From Amphiura filiformis (Eukaryota; Echinodermata; Ophiuroidea; Amphilepidida; Amphiuridae), in assembly GCF_039555335.1 (NCBI RefSeq), contig NC_092629.1, positions 5,503,432 to 5,567,431 of the forward strand: DNA of 64,000 bases, written 5' to 3'. The notes below the pieces were generated by a model. That model did not search any database. It was not told where the DNA came from and saw only the letters and a list, made by a program, of their open reading frames with translations. Numbering within the stretch: the stretch's first letter is position 1; each line of letters begins with the position of its first letter. Below are positions 22,549-33,795 of the stretch, in pieces. The position numbers and the translations under genes were made by a program.

Positions 22549-22745
22549 TTGAGAATCTAGACTGGCTAAACATGGGTCAATATAGTCAAGAATAATTTTG
22601 CAAGATCTGGATGTGCTCTGTTCATTGAGGTACATTTCCTCAATATGGACCCATGTTGCACAAGATAGCAAATCAGTACAGGAAATTGAAATGAAAAAAA
22701 AATGCATTGTGGGAAGTATAAGATATTTTCTCTGAACATCGAGGG
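22549..22745 (+). repeat. Dispersed repeat shared with 54448-54605
   Basis: Both copies contain TTGCAAGATCTGGATGTGCT, GACCCATGTTGCAC and TTGTGGGAAGT in the same order. No terminal repeats are clear and the origin is unknown. Confidence 0.65.
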
Positions 22746-22914
22746 ATAGAATCTAGAGCGTTTTTTAATGTTTGCACAGCAAAAAGACGTCTTAAAGACC
22801 AATCATTATTGTATTCATAGTATTGTGAACAAATATATATGACACTTGGATCCATCACTTCAAACACGGGTGTGGTCAGTCAGAAATACACATATTATTG
22901 TTTGAAAACACATT

Positions 22915-23190
22915 ACAAACAATATTCTTAAAATGTCATCAAAATGTTACTGTAAAATTTTTTTTTTTTTGCCAACATTTTTTGCCAAATATTTTGTCAA
23001 CATTTAAATAACATAATAACAATACGTAAGAATATTTTACAGTAAGTTTTCAAAAAATGTTTTTGAATGCTATGAAAATGTTTTATTCCATTTATACACC
23101 CTTTATATAACCAGACATTTAAATGTTTTCTGGCAACCTTTTCTAACCCTTCGCAAGTAATGTTGAAAACGTTTTGTGTTTGCTGGGTAG
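22915..23190 (+). mobile_element. AACGTTTT foldback element, partial
   Basis: Shares CCAAATATTTTGTCAA, ATATAACC-GACATTTAAA and the end CGTTTTGTGTTTGCTGGG with the element at 13050-13745. The left terminus is eroded. Confidence 0.7.
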
Positions 23191-23261
23191 TAATGTGTGA
23201 GGTGTCATTTTAAAGCCAAAAAATCAATCTAATTTCTATCTTGCACCTTGCTGCCATATAG

Positions 23262-23412
23262 GCTTCAACTTAAGTCCCAAATGTTTAGATATTTTCTGAA
23301 AGAGCTAGCAAGAACCACTGAACCAATACTGGGCTTGTTTGTACTCATTTTAATGCATTTTTCATGCTGATTCCAATTACGACCATGAAAATATAAAATT
23401 CTGACATTTTTG
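23262..23412 (+). repeat. Dispersed repeat, AACCACTGAACCAATACT family
   Basis: Second copy of the family seen at 887-1045, with GGGCTTGTTTGTACTC and TTCATGCTGATTCC in the same order. Confidence 0.6.
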
Positions 23413-23733
23413 AATTTTTAAAGAAAATTTGGAATTTGTTGTGAGCAGTCCTCACCCTCAGGCCACACCCATGTTGAGATGGTTAAGCAATCTACATGTA
23501 CATTTTTAATGCCAACTCCCATGTTGTAGTGGGTAATTCTAGGTAATTTTAAGTAATTCTTTTACATGTATAAGATATCTTTTGGAATTGAACACTTTGA
23601 AACCTATATTGTGTACACAGCTACATCATGACTTCAAATAATTAAAAGAATTCAGCTGTTTTCTCAGAACCATGCACCTACATTTTTGGTGAAAACGGTT
23701 GCGATTTGTTTGTCTTGACATGAGAATCAAGAA

Positions 23734-24215
23734 AAAAGTTGCCATTCCATTTGAAATTCATACTCCCTCTATGGAAGACTTGTACTTCAACACAGGAGCC
23801 TGCCCCCCAACTCAACTTCAAAGTTGGCAACCATGAGAGTTACCAAATCTTTCAAAGACCCCCTTTGCAATGATTTTTCATCAAATTTACCCCCCTTTTT
23901 CATACAAAATCAAGGACAAAATTTGGCTTTGGTAACTCTCATGGTTGCCAATTTTGGGTTGAGTTGGGGGGCTGGGCACAGGAGTGTGAATTTCAAATGA
24001 GGTTACCTGAACAAGTGACTCCATTTGAAAAACACACCCCCTGTGTGGGACATTAAGATCATGTCATCCATAGTGAGTATAGGGATTTCAACTGGAATGT
24101 CCCATTTTGGAGCAGACGACACTGAATGGGTGACTCCATTTGAAATTCACACTCCCTGTGTGTCAAGTCTTCCATAGGGGGTGTAGGGATTTCAACTGGA
24201 ATAGCCCAATTAGCA
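23734..24215. repeat. ATTCC-family copies in tandem, one interrupted
   Basis: Alternating TGAAATTCACACTCCCTGTG and its complement, ending TTTCAACTGGAATAGCCC near 24210. The first copy is split by the element at 23799-23976. Confidence 0.75.
23799..23976. mobile_element. 178-bp foldback MITE with 8-bp target duplication
   Basis: The arms GCCCCCCAACTCAA and TTGAGTTGGGGGGC extend inward through GGCAACCATGAGAGTTACC and its complement. CACAGGAG is duplicated at 23791-23798 and 23977-23984. Removing the element and one duplicate restores the usual ATTCC-family sequence (CACAGGAGTGTGAATTTCAA). Eight bases fit hAT, though the ends are not the usual CAG. Confidence 0.8.
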
Positions 24216-25034
24216 GGCATCTATTGATATACACTCATTGCTGTCAAATTTGCTCTCATTTTTTTTTCTAGGATTCCATCTGCTCAAGTATTTTAGGATT
24301 CTAATAGCTGAAGTGCATTATACATTATATTGATATACATGTGAACTATGTTTTGAAAATTGATATAAAATTCATTCAAAACACTAACCCGTCAAGTAAA
24401 TCTGAATTAATATAAACGTACTGTAATATTAAATACAAAATATGACATGTTTTAACAGATGCTGGATTCAACACAAATAAGGTCAACAGTACTCAACATT
24501 TGTTTTCTTTCCTCAAATAAGGCTAACAGCTTTTATACATATTTGGGTCCCATAATATTCACACATTATTTTCATATTTGTATATTGAAGTCCTCGTATT
24601 TTCAAGAGTGAAAGATTTTGTAATCGACCTTTGCAAAAGGACTTTTACAAAAAACACGGATCATCAAAACATATTCTGACAATAAATTCTGGCGATTCGA
24701 GTGTGTCTTCGACCACACAGTGGACACTGCATTCAATATGATGCATCAACTAAAGAGCAATGCGATAAATGATATTTGGTGTGAAAAATCATACCACCCA
24801 CATGCACATCAAACGTGCGTTCCCAGTCCAGGGAGAAGGGTACTCGGTACAAATAACCATACAGGGACGTGCTGCAAACTTGGGTTGTATTTTTGGTCCA
24901 TTCCATTTGTATATCAATGACACCTTCTAGGCCAATTTTGATATATGGCATATAAGGCATTTTTTCCCCAAAATTGTCTAAACTTTTTCGGAAAATGTTT
25001 GCCTCCCTGTAACTCATATGTCAGACAATATTGA
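24216..25034. other. No recognised feature
   Basis: A+T-rich, no gene supported. The overlapping frames near 24720-25017 lie on opposite strands and show no domain. Confidence 0.4.
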
Positions 25035-25210
25035 TATAAAATTGGATCGGTTGAGCCCATATTTATTGGTCGAGCTATGAGTTTTAAAATATTGGACGAG
25101 ACGTAGTCGAGTCCAATATTTTACAACTCATAGCGAGACCAATAAATATTGGGCGTAAAGCATCCAATTTTATCATTATTATTTTTTGGATCCAATATTA
25201 TCACAACTTG
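25035..25210. repeat. GAGCCCATATTTATTGGTC palindrome family, copy 1
   Basis: Arms around GACGTAGTC fold back: ATTGAGCCCATATTTATTGG pairs with CCAATAAATATTGGGCG. The same unit is at 41352-41545 and 58930-59128. Its outer edge reads TTTTGGATCCAATATT. A MITE is likely, but no target duplication is certain. Confidence 0.8.
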
Positions 25211-25370
25211 TTCAATTTGGCCTAAAATGATGGGTTAACATTTCTTGACAAATTGGTATTTCAAATAATCTCAGGGGCAAACTAGCCTCTACCCAAACCA
25301 AACTTGAGTACCCCCTAACCGAGAATGAACTAATTTTCAAAGATTTCTAGGTCTATTGGACTATTAAGCA

Positions 25371-25505
25371 CTGCTATTCTAGTTGAAATCCATACACCAC
25401 CTATGGAAGACATGACCATTATAGCCACCCACAAATTTCAAATGGGGTTACCTGAATGAGTGACTCCATTTGATATATGCACCCCCTGTATGGGAGATTC
25501 TATTA
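25371..25505. repeat. ATTCC-family copy, truncated
   Basis: It starts GCTATTCTAGTTGAAATCC and runs to CCCTGTATGGGAGATT. The right quarter is absent. Confidence 0.7.
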
Positions 25506-25745
25506 CCCCCACGACCCATTATTCAAAATCGCGCACTGTGATTTGTTGAAACGCGTCACGTGACAGACCATTAATTAGCGATAAAGTGTCAAGGGCAATG
25601 AACTTTATGTTCTTCTCGCATCACAGCGCACTGCAAAGCGCGATGCAGTATATTAGCGTCGTTACGCATTCTACGCGAAGCATCACGCTTAGTTACGCGG
25701 TCACTTACGCTTTGGCTACGCGTAGGAGCTCCACCTTGATTTGCA

Positions 25746-25873
25746 GCATTATCCTTTACACGCAAATAATGTGTCCTCTGCAGTAAAACGTTTAAATAAT
25801 GGGTTCGGCTGCGCCTCACCCATTATTTACGTTTTTACTGCCTTGGACACATTATTTTCGTAAAGGATAATGC
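25746..25873. repeat. Palindrome with CpG-rich neighbour
   Basis: GCATTATCCTTTACACG-AAATAATGTG and its complement flank the loop TCGGCTGCGCCTC. To its left, 25500-25745 is unusually rich in CpG for this window (CACGTGAC, GCGTCGTTACGC). It may be part of the same larger element. Confidence 0.65.
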
Positions 25874-25916
25874 ATTACCCTTTATTTCTTAATTAAAGTC
25901 ATGGCTTTATACTGGA

Positions 25917-26838
25917 ATCTACCAAAAAAACGTTGACAACGTAAGGGGCTGTGCAATAATAATCAGCCCCGGGGTAAAATTTCGAACGGCTCGCCAAAAA
26001 TCGCTTGCCCCCCCTCTTGGCCCGCCAAAAATCGCCCCCCTTCGCCCGCCAAAAATTCTTTTGCCCCCCCTTGAACATGCCAAATTTTGGGATCCCAAAT
26101 TCCAAAATTTAAATGGTCTAGATGTATGTTGCGAGCGCAGCGAGCAGGAAAATTTGCATATTTAAGCGTTTCCGTACCGTTTTCCTAAGCCTTTTTAAAG
26201 CATTTTATTAAAAGGTGCCCGTGAATGCGTGCCAAAATCGCTGCCCCCCCCTCTCTCGGCTTGCCAAAATTGCTTGCCCCCCCTTTCGTCTCGCCAAAAA
26301 TTTCTTGCCCCCCCAATTTTACCCTCCCCAGGGCTCATAATTATTGCACAGCCCTAAAGAAAGCAGCAAGTTTAAAAAGCCCCACCTCGGCTCACTTTTT
26401 GAAACTTGGTCCCATTTGTAAAACGTACTGATTTCCTGGGACTGATTTAAACTTTATCATAATATTATCAACTTCAAACATTTCCAGATGTGTATTGTGT
26501 CTTTAATGTCCCAATGCGATATTAATTTGTAAGATCAGAAAGGTTATAATCTTGCTCTTGCATGGTAAGCCAACATCCTATTATGTTTTGTTTTATAATA
26601 TTAATTTCATGATTAATGATCGAATTAAATGAATAACAAGTAGGCATATAATGCCAGTCATGCTATTATTAAAACGTTATAACTTGTTGGAAACACTGTA
26701 TTTTGTTTTAAAAAATAAAATAAAACGCCGATTTTCCTGTCGATGTTCAAAATGGGACCAAGTTTCAAAAATTGAGCCGAGGTGGGGCTTTTTAAACTTG
26801 CTGCTTTCTTTACGTTGTCAACGTTTTTTTGGTAGATT
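25917..26838. repeat. Inverted repeat pair, left arm split
   Basis: About 100 bp at 26737-26838 (GGGACCAAGTTTCAAAAATT ... ACGTTGTCAACGTTTTTTTGG) recurs inverted at 25917-25944 plus 26356-26430. The left arm is interrupted exactly at 25945-26355 by a MITE. The arms read as similar short peptides, but no gene is supported. Confidence 0.75.
25945..26355. mobile_element. PIF/Harbinger-like MITE with TAA duplication
   Basis: The ends GGGGCTGTGCAATAAT and ATTATTGCACAGCCC are inverted. TAA lies at 25942-25944 and 26356-26358. The uninterrupted partner arm reads straight across (reverse complement of CTTTACGTTG). Three-base TWA duplications and G-rich ends fit PIF/Harbinger. The inside is repeats of GCCAAAAATCGC and C runs, with no coding capacity. 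Confidence 0.75.
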
Positions 26839-27014
26839 TCCTTTCTTTTTATGAATGAAGCCGAGTAGCTCCAAGCTTGAAAAGTCATCAGGTTACAAAG
26901 TACTCCATAAGACAAATAAAGCGAAAAATAGAAGTTTGAATAATATTATCCTTGATTTATGACAATAAAAATACGAGTAGGTCTATATGTAGCTAGACCT
27001 ATAACTAAAATGTA
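26839..27014. other. Unassigned spacer
   Basis: Short A+T-rich stretch before the minisatellite; nothing recognised. Confidence 0.4.
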
Positions 27015-28100
27015 CGTGGTTCTTTGTAGCCCTGGGGCAATCTAGTTGGATATCCAAATTTCGCTGTTTGTGGTTCTTTGTAGCCCTGCAGGCAATCTAG
27101 TTGGATATCTCTATTGAGCGGCGGTTGTTGGCGGTCTTTCGCGGTTCGTGGTATTCCTTTATTCTTCAAGCCCTGTCCTCTATCGGGCTAATTTATTGTT
27201 TAAGCTTGTTGGATATCCATATTTCATGTGTGTGGTTCTTTTATTTCTTGGGCAATCTAGTTGGATATCCAAATTTCGCCGTTTGTGGTTCTTTTTTGTA
27301 GCCCTGCAGGCAATCTAGTTGGATATCTCTATTGAGCGGCGGTTGTTGGAGGTCTTTCGCGGTTCGTGGTTATAATTTTCCTTATCCTTCAAGCCTTGCC
27401 CTCTATCGAGGGCTAATTTATAGTAAAACTTGTTGGACATCCATATTTCGCGGTGTGTGGTTCTTTATAGCCCTGCGGGGCAATCTAGTTGGATATCCAA
27501 ATTTCGCGGTTTGTGGTTCTTTGTATCCCTGCGGGGCAATCTAGTTGGATATTTCTATTGAGCGGCAGTTGTTGGCGGTTTTTCACGGTTTTAATTTGTA
27601 GGATATCCATATTTCAAGATTTGTGGTTCCTGAGTCCTGCGGGGCAATCTAGCTTTCGCGGTGTGTGGTTCTTTATAGCCCTGCGGGGCAATCTAGTTGG
27701 ATATCCACATTTCGCGGTTTGTGGTTCTTTGTAGCCCTGCGGGGCAATCTAGTTGGATATTTCTATTGAGCGGCAGTTGTTGGCGGTTTAAATTTGTAGG
27801 ATATCCATATTTCGCGGTGTGTGGTTCTTTATAGCCTAGTTGGATATCCAAATTTCGCGGTTTGTTGTTCTTTGTAGCCCTGCGGGGCAATATGGTTGAA
27901 TATTTCTATTGAGCGCCAGTGTTTCTATTGAGCGCGGTTTGTGGTTTTAATTTGTAGGATATCCATATTTCAAGATTTGTGGTTCCTGAGTCCTGCTGGG
28001 CAATCTAGCTGGATATCCAAATTTCGCGGTTTGTGGTTCTTTGTAGCCCTGCGGGGCAATCTAGTTGGATATCCCTATTGAGCGGCGGTTGTCGGCGGTC
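27015..28100 (+). repeat. Composite minisatellite, unit about 56 bp
   Basis: Repeated modules: GTTGGATATCCAAATTTCGC, GGTTTGTGGTTCTTTGTAG, CCCTGCGGGGCAATCTA. A second, longer module with TCTATTGAGCGGCGGTTGTT alternates with it, giving a higher-order pattern. GATATC recurs in nearly every unit. Several 60-80 codon frames here are products of the repeat. Confidence 0.9.
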
Positions 28101-28174
28101 TTTTGAGATTTAATTTTCCCTTTAATTTCGGGTGCCCCCTCCTCCACATCCCGAGGATGCTTTTCAATAATTTA

Positions 28175-28500
28175 AATTATACGGTGTCAAAAATTACTAT
28201 TCCTTGGTATGATAATTTATCTTAACATGTTGACTTATATTGTTTGTTAAGTCAACTGGACGTGACAAAATATCCTGCTATGTAGACATTAATTTGTTGC
28301 TAAATTGACTTGGCATAATAAATTATTTCGCGAAGACGACATCCATTTTTTGTATGTCGACTTAGCATGATAATTTATCTTGCCATGTGGACTTGTTTGT
28401 TCAGTTGTCTTGGCGAGATATTTTATATCGTCATGTTGACATAATGCTGATAATAAGTCGACATGGCAAGATAATTATCTTGTCAAGTTGTGTCACATAG
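28175..28500. repeat. Degenerate palindromic tandem repeat
   Basis: About six diverged copies of a unit around GACTTGGCATGATAATTTAT and CTTGCCATGT. Half units alternate in orientation, so neighbouring copies can pair. Confidence 0.6.
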
Positions 28501-29040
28501 ACACTTCCGTACTATATATGCTTGATAAATGTTATTTGGATATTATTTTTTCCTGCTGGCCTTCCATACTAGCGGAACAATTTTCCACACCTACAGAGTG
28601 TTTGTAATCAACCTACCGGGACGGTATGACAATTGTCATGTTCTACGATAGCTGAAGATGACAGAGAGTCAGGTCTCTAAATCGATTCAACAACCATTCA
28701 TACATATCACAATCATGTTTTATTGGCCTTATCATGCGAATTTGCCCGTGGTAGGACACAATATATTTAAATGAGAATAACAATGAGTAACGTCGTATTG
28801 CATACCCTATAATACCTGATATAGTTTCTTGTGTTATTCAGATTTCTTTTAATCCTTGATGGTGTTGTATCACACTATGCTGTGTTTTTAAATAGGCCCT
28901 TAACACAATAAACAATTTCCCTGAGAATCAAACAACTTGCTTTAATAAAAATAATAATATCACAATAGGACTTGATGTTTAAAATTATGTTATCCTTGAT
29001 TAATGACAATCAATTGTTTAATAAAACATTGAAAAAAAAT
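28501..29040. other. No recognised feature
   Basis: Unassigned, A+T-rich. TGACAATTGTCA near 28626 is a short palindrome. Confidence 0.4.
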
Positions 29041-29120
29041 CAGTTGGTCACCGGGTTTCGAACTCGGGATAGCGTATCTGGAGTCAAGCGCCCTAACCAC
29101 TAGGCCACGGGCCTCTGCTG
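29041..29120 (-). repeat. tRNA-derived SINE head or decayed tRNA
   Basis: On the minus strand TGGCCTAGTGGTTAGG is an A box (29092-29107) and GAGTTCGAAACCC a B box (29053-29065). The spacing fits a tRNA, but the acceptor strands do not pair and the anticodon stem is poor. A functional tRNA gene is therefore not supported. Confidence 0.65.
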
Positions 29121-30207
29121 TAAATTACTGTGTCGAAATACAGCATTTATTATATAAATGGATGCGTCGTCCGATAAGAACAAAAGAATTGTGAAAAACT
29201 TGATTTTTTGGCGAATGGGGCTCAGAATTTGTATGTAGGGTATCTCAGAAACTGCTAGGGTATATTTGGAAGTGAATCTGAAAAAGTAGTGTGAAGGTGA
29301 TAACCAGGTAGACCTGTAGCAGTGTCCAAAAATTCTGGATCCGTATGATTTGCAACTAATTTTCGCTATGAAATACCGCGTGAAATGGAAGCAAAAATAT
29401 TTGTTTATTACGAACAATGATTGACTGTAGGATTGGTGGCCCTTTTGGAATTAATGAGTTGTCAAGATATTACACCTGGGACTGTAAATAACATTTACCA
29501 TGGTTTTAGATACATTTTATCCCCAGCGAAAAATAACATCGAACAATAGAAGTCAAGTGTTTTAATGTTAGGTGTAAATATAGTCTCGCGGGAGCATCTG
29601 TTATTAGTCTTCTTTATCAGTCTTTTTTTTAAAAACTTGCTGGTCACGGCTACCGCGTGACTCTAATAGCCTGTTGAAGTTGACAATAATATGAAATTGT
29701 CAAATTGATCATTTCAATTAACTTGCAAAATTGGTATACAAAACAAACAAATAAATAATTAAACAGTTGCATTGAATATATGTGACGTCCCACTCCCATG
29801 TCAAAAGGAGACACTTTTGGGCAGGATCGTTACAATCGTAAATGGAGAAATAGCCAAAAATCTGCCCAGGGGCGATTTTTTTCACAATATGGGTTTTTTG
29901 CGAATTTGTGATGTTATTAATGTTTAAAATATTGTCTGATAGTTTCAGATCGGAATATAACTGGTATCTTGTATTTTTTGAGACATTTTTCAAGGTAAAC
30001 CCTACTCTCAACATTGTCAATAATATTTTTAAAGGCCGATATCTCAATTTCCAATTTTATAATACCATAACTTACGAACTCAATATCTTCACTTAGGAAT
30101 GTCCGATTTCATTGGGGAAAACGGCGTTGTGGAGCAAAATATCTCTATATTTAAGATATTTTCAATGTTTTTCATTTGTGACATAATCAGATTCAACTAG
30201 GTCAATG
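29121..30207. other. No recognised gene
   Basis: Unassigned. The open frames of about 105-109 codons on the minus strand (29417-29100 and 30047-29718) are A+T-driven and carry no domain. Confidence 0.4.
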
Positions 30208-30393
30208 AGCAATTCCAATTGTAATCCTTACCCCTATGGATAACATGACCCTAATCTCATACACAAGGAGTGTAGATTTCAATTGGAGTCACCCATTATT
30301 CAGGTAACCCATTTAAATTTCACACTGCCTGTGTGGAAGGTTAAGAACATGTTTTCCATCTAAGGGGTGTATGGATTTCAACTGGAATAGCCG
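30208..30393. repeat. ATTCC-family palindrome
   Basis: Full-length copy, AATTCCAATTG ... GGATTTCAACTGGAATAGCC, foldback throughout. Confidence 0.85.
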
Positions 30394-30429
30394 AAATGAA
30401 GGGGATTATCATCACCTTTACGCTGGCAT

Positions 30430-30560
30430 GAGAATCGAACCCACAACCTTCCGTTTACTAGTTGGATGCCTTTGAATGATTACATTAGTACCCAATTCTA
30501 ACCATTGTTTATCAGTGGAAGCTAGTAGCCTAATGGATAAGGCATCCAACTAGTCTACAA
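30430..30560. repeat. Opposed tRNA-Arg-like SINE heads
   Basis: On the minus strand GGGTTCGATTC (30442-30432) is a B box. On the plus strand TAGCCTAATGGATAAGGC (30526-30543) is an A box of tRNA-Arg type. The segment ACTAGTTGGATGCC occurs on both sides, inverted. This looks like two head fragments facing each other. Confidence 0.6.
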
Positions 30561-30692
30561 ATCATATGCCGGTGCTGCATTTGCTGTCTTTTACTTCAGT
30601 TGTGTTGTGTGTCGGCCAAGTCTAGTTTAACACTTTGGGTTGGTCAACTATTTACTCTTTCCAGAATAAAATATACAGCAATTGTTCCACAT

Positions 30693-30909
30693 TGGGCTCT
30701 TCCAGTTGAAATCCACACTACCCCTGTGGAAGATTTTGGAAATATGTTCCACAGGGGACGTATGAATTTCAAATGGAAATAGCACATTATAGGCAGCTCA
30801 ATTTGAAACTCATGTTGAATCTTTCTGTGAGGGTGTATGAATTTTATATGAATGTATTTTTCTAAAATCTTCTACAGGGGGAGTGTGGATTTTACACGGA
30901 ATAGCCCAA
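30693..30909. repeat. ATTCC-family palindrome, second subfamily
   Basis: Here the outer ends are followed by CCACACTACCCCTGTGGAAG instead of CCATACACCCCCTATGGAAG. This copy preserves the uninterrupted centre that is disrupted in the copy at 59936-60540. Confidence 0.85.
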
Positions 30910-31700
30910 TTTGTGCTTATGCAGGATGTGCAACCCCATTACCCATTATCAATACAAATTTAAACGCTGTTTTAAACCGAGGCCTAAAAAATTATATTGC
31001 TGAAAAAATAATAATCTGAAAAAATAGGGTCACATTTTTTTTTCTAATTTGATTTTTCGTTATGTGGTATAAAGTTTGCAATTCGTACTGCACAACTCTG
31101 ATATATTTAATAGAATACAAGCCTGAAAAACCATATAAATGATTGTTTAAATTGGTATTTTGTGGTGAAATTGGGTTTTTTAAAATATTGTATGTGGCAA
31201 AATAATTAAAAAGAAAAAAAGTAAACCGACCGACTGACCCAAATTTAGGAACTTTAATGCAATACAAACTTTTTTTTTTCAGTCTAGGCCTTTTACAGAA
31301 TGACCACATTATTCTTAAACAAATTGGTTAACTTTTGAGACTCAGTGTCCATAAATCTTTGGTCGACAAAAACAATCTTTTTGGCGAGTTTCTCTCAAAT
31401 ACAAAGGATGAAATTGCTTACAAGTAGTTGTATGAGTGGACAAGTATTTGTACGAGAAGCCATGTGGGAATTCTTACTACAATTCCAGGCCTCATTAAAT
31501 CCACAATAATATTATTGTATAATTTTATCATCATACATATTATATAATATAAACACCTCAAATAAAGAAAGTACACTGTCATATAACTGTCCTACATCAA
31601 AACCTGATCTTGTTATGACAATTTAATTGATAAGACTGTGTGCAGAATCTTGTTATCTCCAATTTGATACCAAATTTGCTACCAAATACTCAAAATTGAC
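30910..31700. other. No recognised feature
   Basis: A+T-rich. A 105-codon minus-strand frame (31309-30992) has no recognisable domain. Confidence 0.4.
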
Positions 31701-31708
31701 CAAGTTTC

Positions 31709-31998
31709 TGAAAGTTGGTGCATTTTCAAAAGTTGTAAATCAAAATGATGCACACGGTTGAAATTACTAAGCGAGATCAAGCTTGCTTGCCCGGGATGGG
31801 CTCCTGCTGACTATCCCAAGTGCGGTACAATGCGTGGTTGATTCAACTGGATTCAACATGGATGAATGAAGGTTATGCACATCAAACTTGGGATGGTCCG
31901 AAGCCGGCACATCGTGGGCAAACAAATATGACTACCCTTAGCAATTTTGACCATGTGCATCGTTTTGATTTGCAACTTTTGAAAATGCACCAACTTTC
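31709..31998. repeat. Foldback element with a G+C-richer core
   Basis: The arms GAAAGTTGGTGCATTTTC and GAAAATGCACCAACTTTC, about 60 bp each with few mismatches, enclose about 170 bp. That core includes CTTGCCCGGGATGGGC and CCGAAGCCGGCACATCG, richer in G+C than its surroundings. No target duplication is clear. Confidence 0.75.
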
Positions 31999-32223
31999 AT
32001 ATATCGGTATCACTCTTTGGCAATAATGAAACTGAGAAAAAAACAAAACATAAGAAAATGGACATATAAAGGTTCATAACTTTGCAACCAAGTATTTATG
32101 AGAGCTAGGGATTCAACATCAGTAAGTGTAGGTACTGAGCAAGTTAGTAATTGTAGTAACTCATTTTTCAACATTTCCGACTTTGGCCTGAGTAGATCAG
32201 ATCAGGTCACATCTGTATTATAA

Positions 32224-32439
32224 TTAACCCCATGAGAACTACCTGCCGATTGGCCAAAATGAATATTGTGTCCAATTTTGAACCAATCAAGGAGAGTATT
32301 AATAAGATTGGATCATCTGCAAATGCAAATTTGCCAATAAATAGTTTAAAGCCTAGTCATAATTGGAATAAAATGTGCATTTCAAGTTATCAACCAACCA
32401 GAAATGCTGTTAGATGACCAGTAGAGTCTAGGGAGTTAA
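32224..32439 (+). mobile_element. TTAA-bounded MITE, family A
   Basis: Begins TTAACCCCATGAGAACTACC and ends AGTCTAGGGAGTTAA, imperfect inverted ends. It contains several CCAAT boxes (GAACCAATCAAGG, CAACCAACCAG, CGATTGGCC). Confidence 0.8.
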
Positions 32440-32880
32440 GCCTAGGTAAAAAGCTTTTGTATTGGTTGTATTTGTTTGTCAGGCACAGACAAGCACACAG
32501 AAGAGCAAGTTTTGTTGAATCCGGTCTGTGTTGAAATTATAACTCTAATAATAATACCATAGTCAATAGATGCTTATTAAAGTAGTTTTCAAATTCTAGT
32601 TAAAATTATTAAAAATCGGAAGTAAACAATTGTGATAAATATTGTGCATTTTGATATGTTCTATTTAAAATGTGCCATATTGTGGAAGATTTGAGGCAAG
32701 TTTCCCCATATCTAATGTACGGGTTGACATTGTGCACTATAATAATAATCAAATCAGGATATCCCACTGAACCACCAGCTTATGGATCACGAGACCAAGT
32801 CCCACAGGCAGCTCCGGGGAAGGGGGGGGGGTTGAATTTATAGCATTTCTCCATTGGCATTGACAACAGGTATTCATACT
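32440..32880. other. No recognised feature
   Basis: Unassigned. A run of ten G at about 32822-32831. Confidence 0.4.
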
Positions 32881-33042
32881 GGGCTATTCCTGGTGAAATC
32901 CATACACCCCTATGGAACATATGACCTTAATTTCACACACAGGGGGTGAAGATTACTACATTTGAAATCTACACTCCCTGTGTGGGATATTAAGGGCACG
33001 TCTTCCATAGGAGGTGTATGGATTTAAACTGGAATAGTCGAA
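32881..33042. repeat. ATTCC-family palindrome
   Basis: GGGCTATTCCTGGTGAAATC ... GGATTTAAACTGGAATAG, nearly full length. Confidence 0.85.
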
Positions 33043-33603
33043 TACAACTGCATTTTGATTTCCTTATTAGTTTAAGGCAATTCAAAGACCAAACACAATT
33101 GCTTGGCGGGCTGTCTATAATTGAGAACCAGTGCCCTGTGGTAAACCCACTGAAACTCTTGTGTCCTGGTATGCAGCAGGTAAAAGTTACAGGATATGGT
33201 ACAGCCATGATGCACTTGTTAACAAATGCACCCTATTTATCGCATAAAAATAACTGGGTCACAGGTTTATAGCTAGGCAAATTTTAGTGCCGGGTAAATT
33301 TATATGAAATGGTACAAAATTGAAATTTTGATAAGAATTGCTCATTTTTATACTGATTGTTCATTGATTTTGAAACATTTGAGACTGGAGTGCCGGGTAT
33401 TTGGGCTCAAAATTAACTTGAGTGCCGGGTGGAAATTAAGAGTGCTGGGCAGGGCCGCCCGCCACCGCCCAGCGTAGCTACAACCCTGCTGGGTCACATT
33501 ATGATATGTACGTCACAACTTATATTTCATGACATAATAATCAGCCAATCAAGACCCATAGTTTTGTGGTGTAAGTGGTACATGGGCAAAAATGTAAATG
33601 GGC
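33043..33603. other. Unassigned repeats
   Basis: Repeated GTGCCGGGT phrases at about 33287-33430 and a short GCGTAGCTACAACCCTG piece resembling hAT-MITE ends. No gene is supported. Confidence 0.35.
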
Positions 33604-33795
33604 TACTGTATACGCCAATATTTTCGCGTACAGATATTTTCGCGGTTTTAAGTATCACTGACAATTTCGCAGTTGTTGGCAACTTATATAGTAAAATACA
33701 TAAGAAATTTCTTCATTTTAACATATTCGCAGGTTATTATTTTTGCGGGCACATATTAATCCGCGAAATTAAAAAACACCACGAAAATTACAGTA
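33604..33795. mobile_element. MITE with TACTGTA ends
   Basis: TACTGTATACGCCAATATTT at the left, and an end that reads AAAATTACAGTA, with repeated TTTCGCG words inside. It lies directly against an ATTCC-family copy. A terminal repeat this short makes the class uncertain. Confidence 0.55.

Noticed and set aside
25589-25819. Overlapping frames in the CpG-rich block
   Set aside because: Both strands are open because of high G+C and few A/T stops. No recognisable protein.
27332-27890. Open frames of 65-81 codons in the minisatellite
   Set aside because: They follow from the repeat unit and occur on both strands.
29041-29120. Functional tRNA gene
   Set aside because: A and B boxes exist, but the acceptor and anticodon stems do not pair. 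A SINE head or pseudogene fits better.
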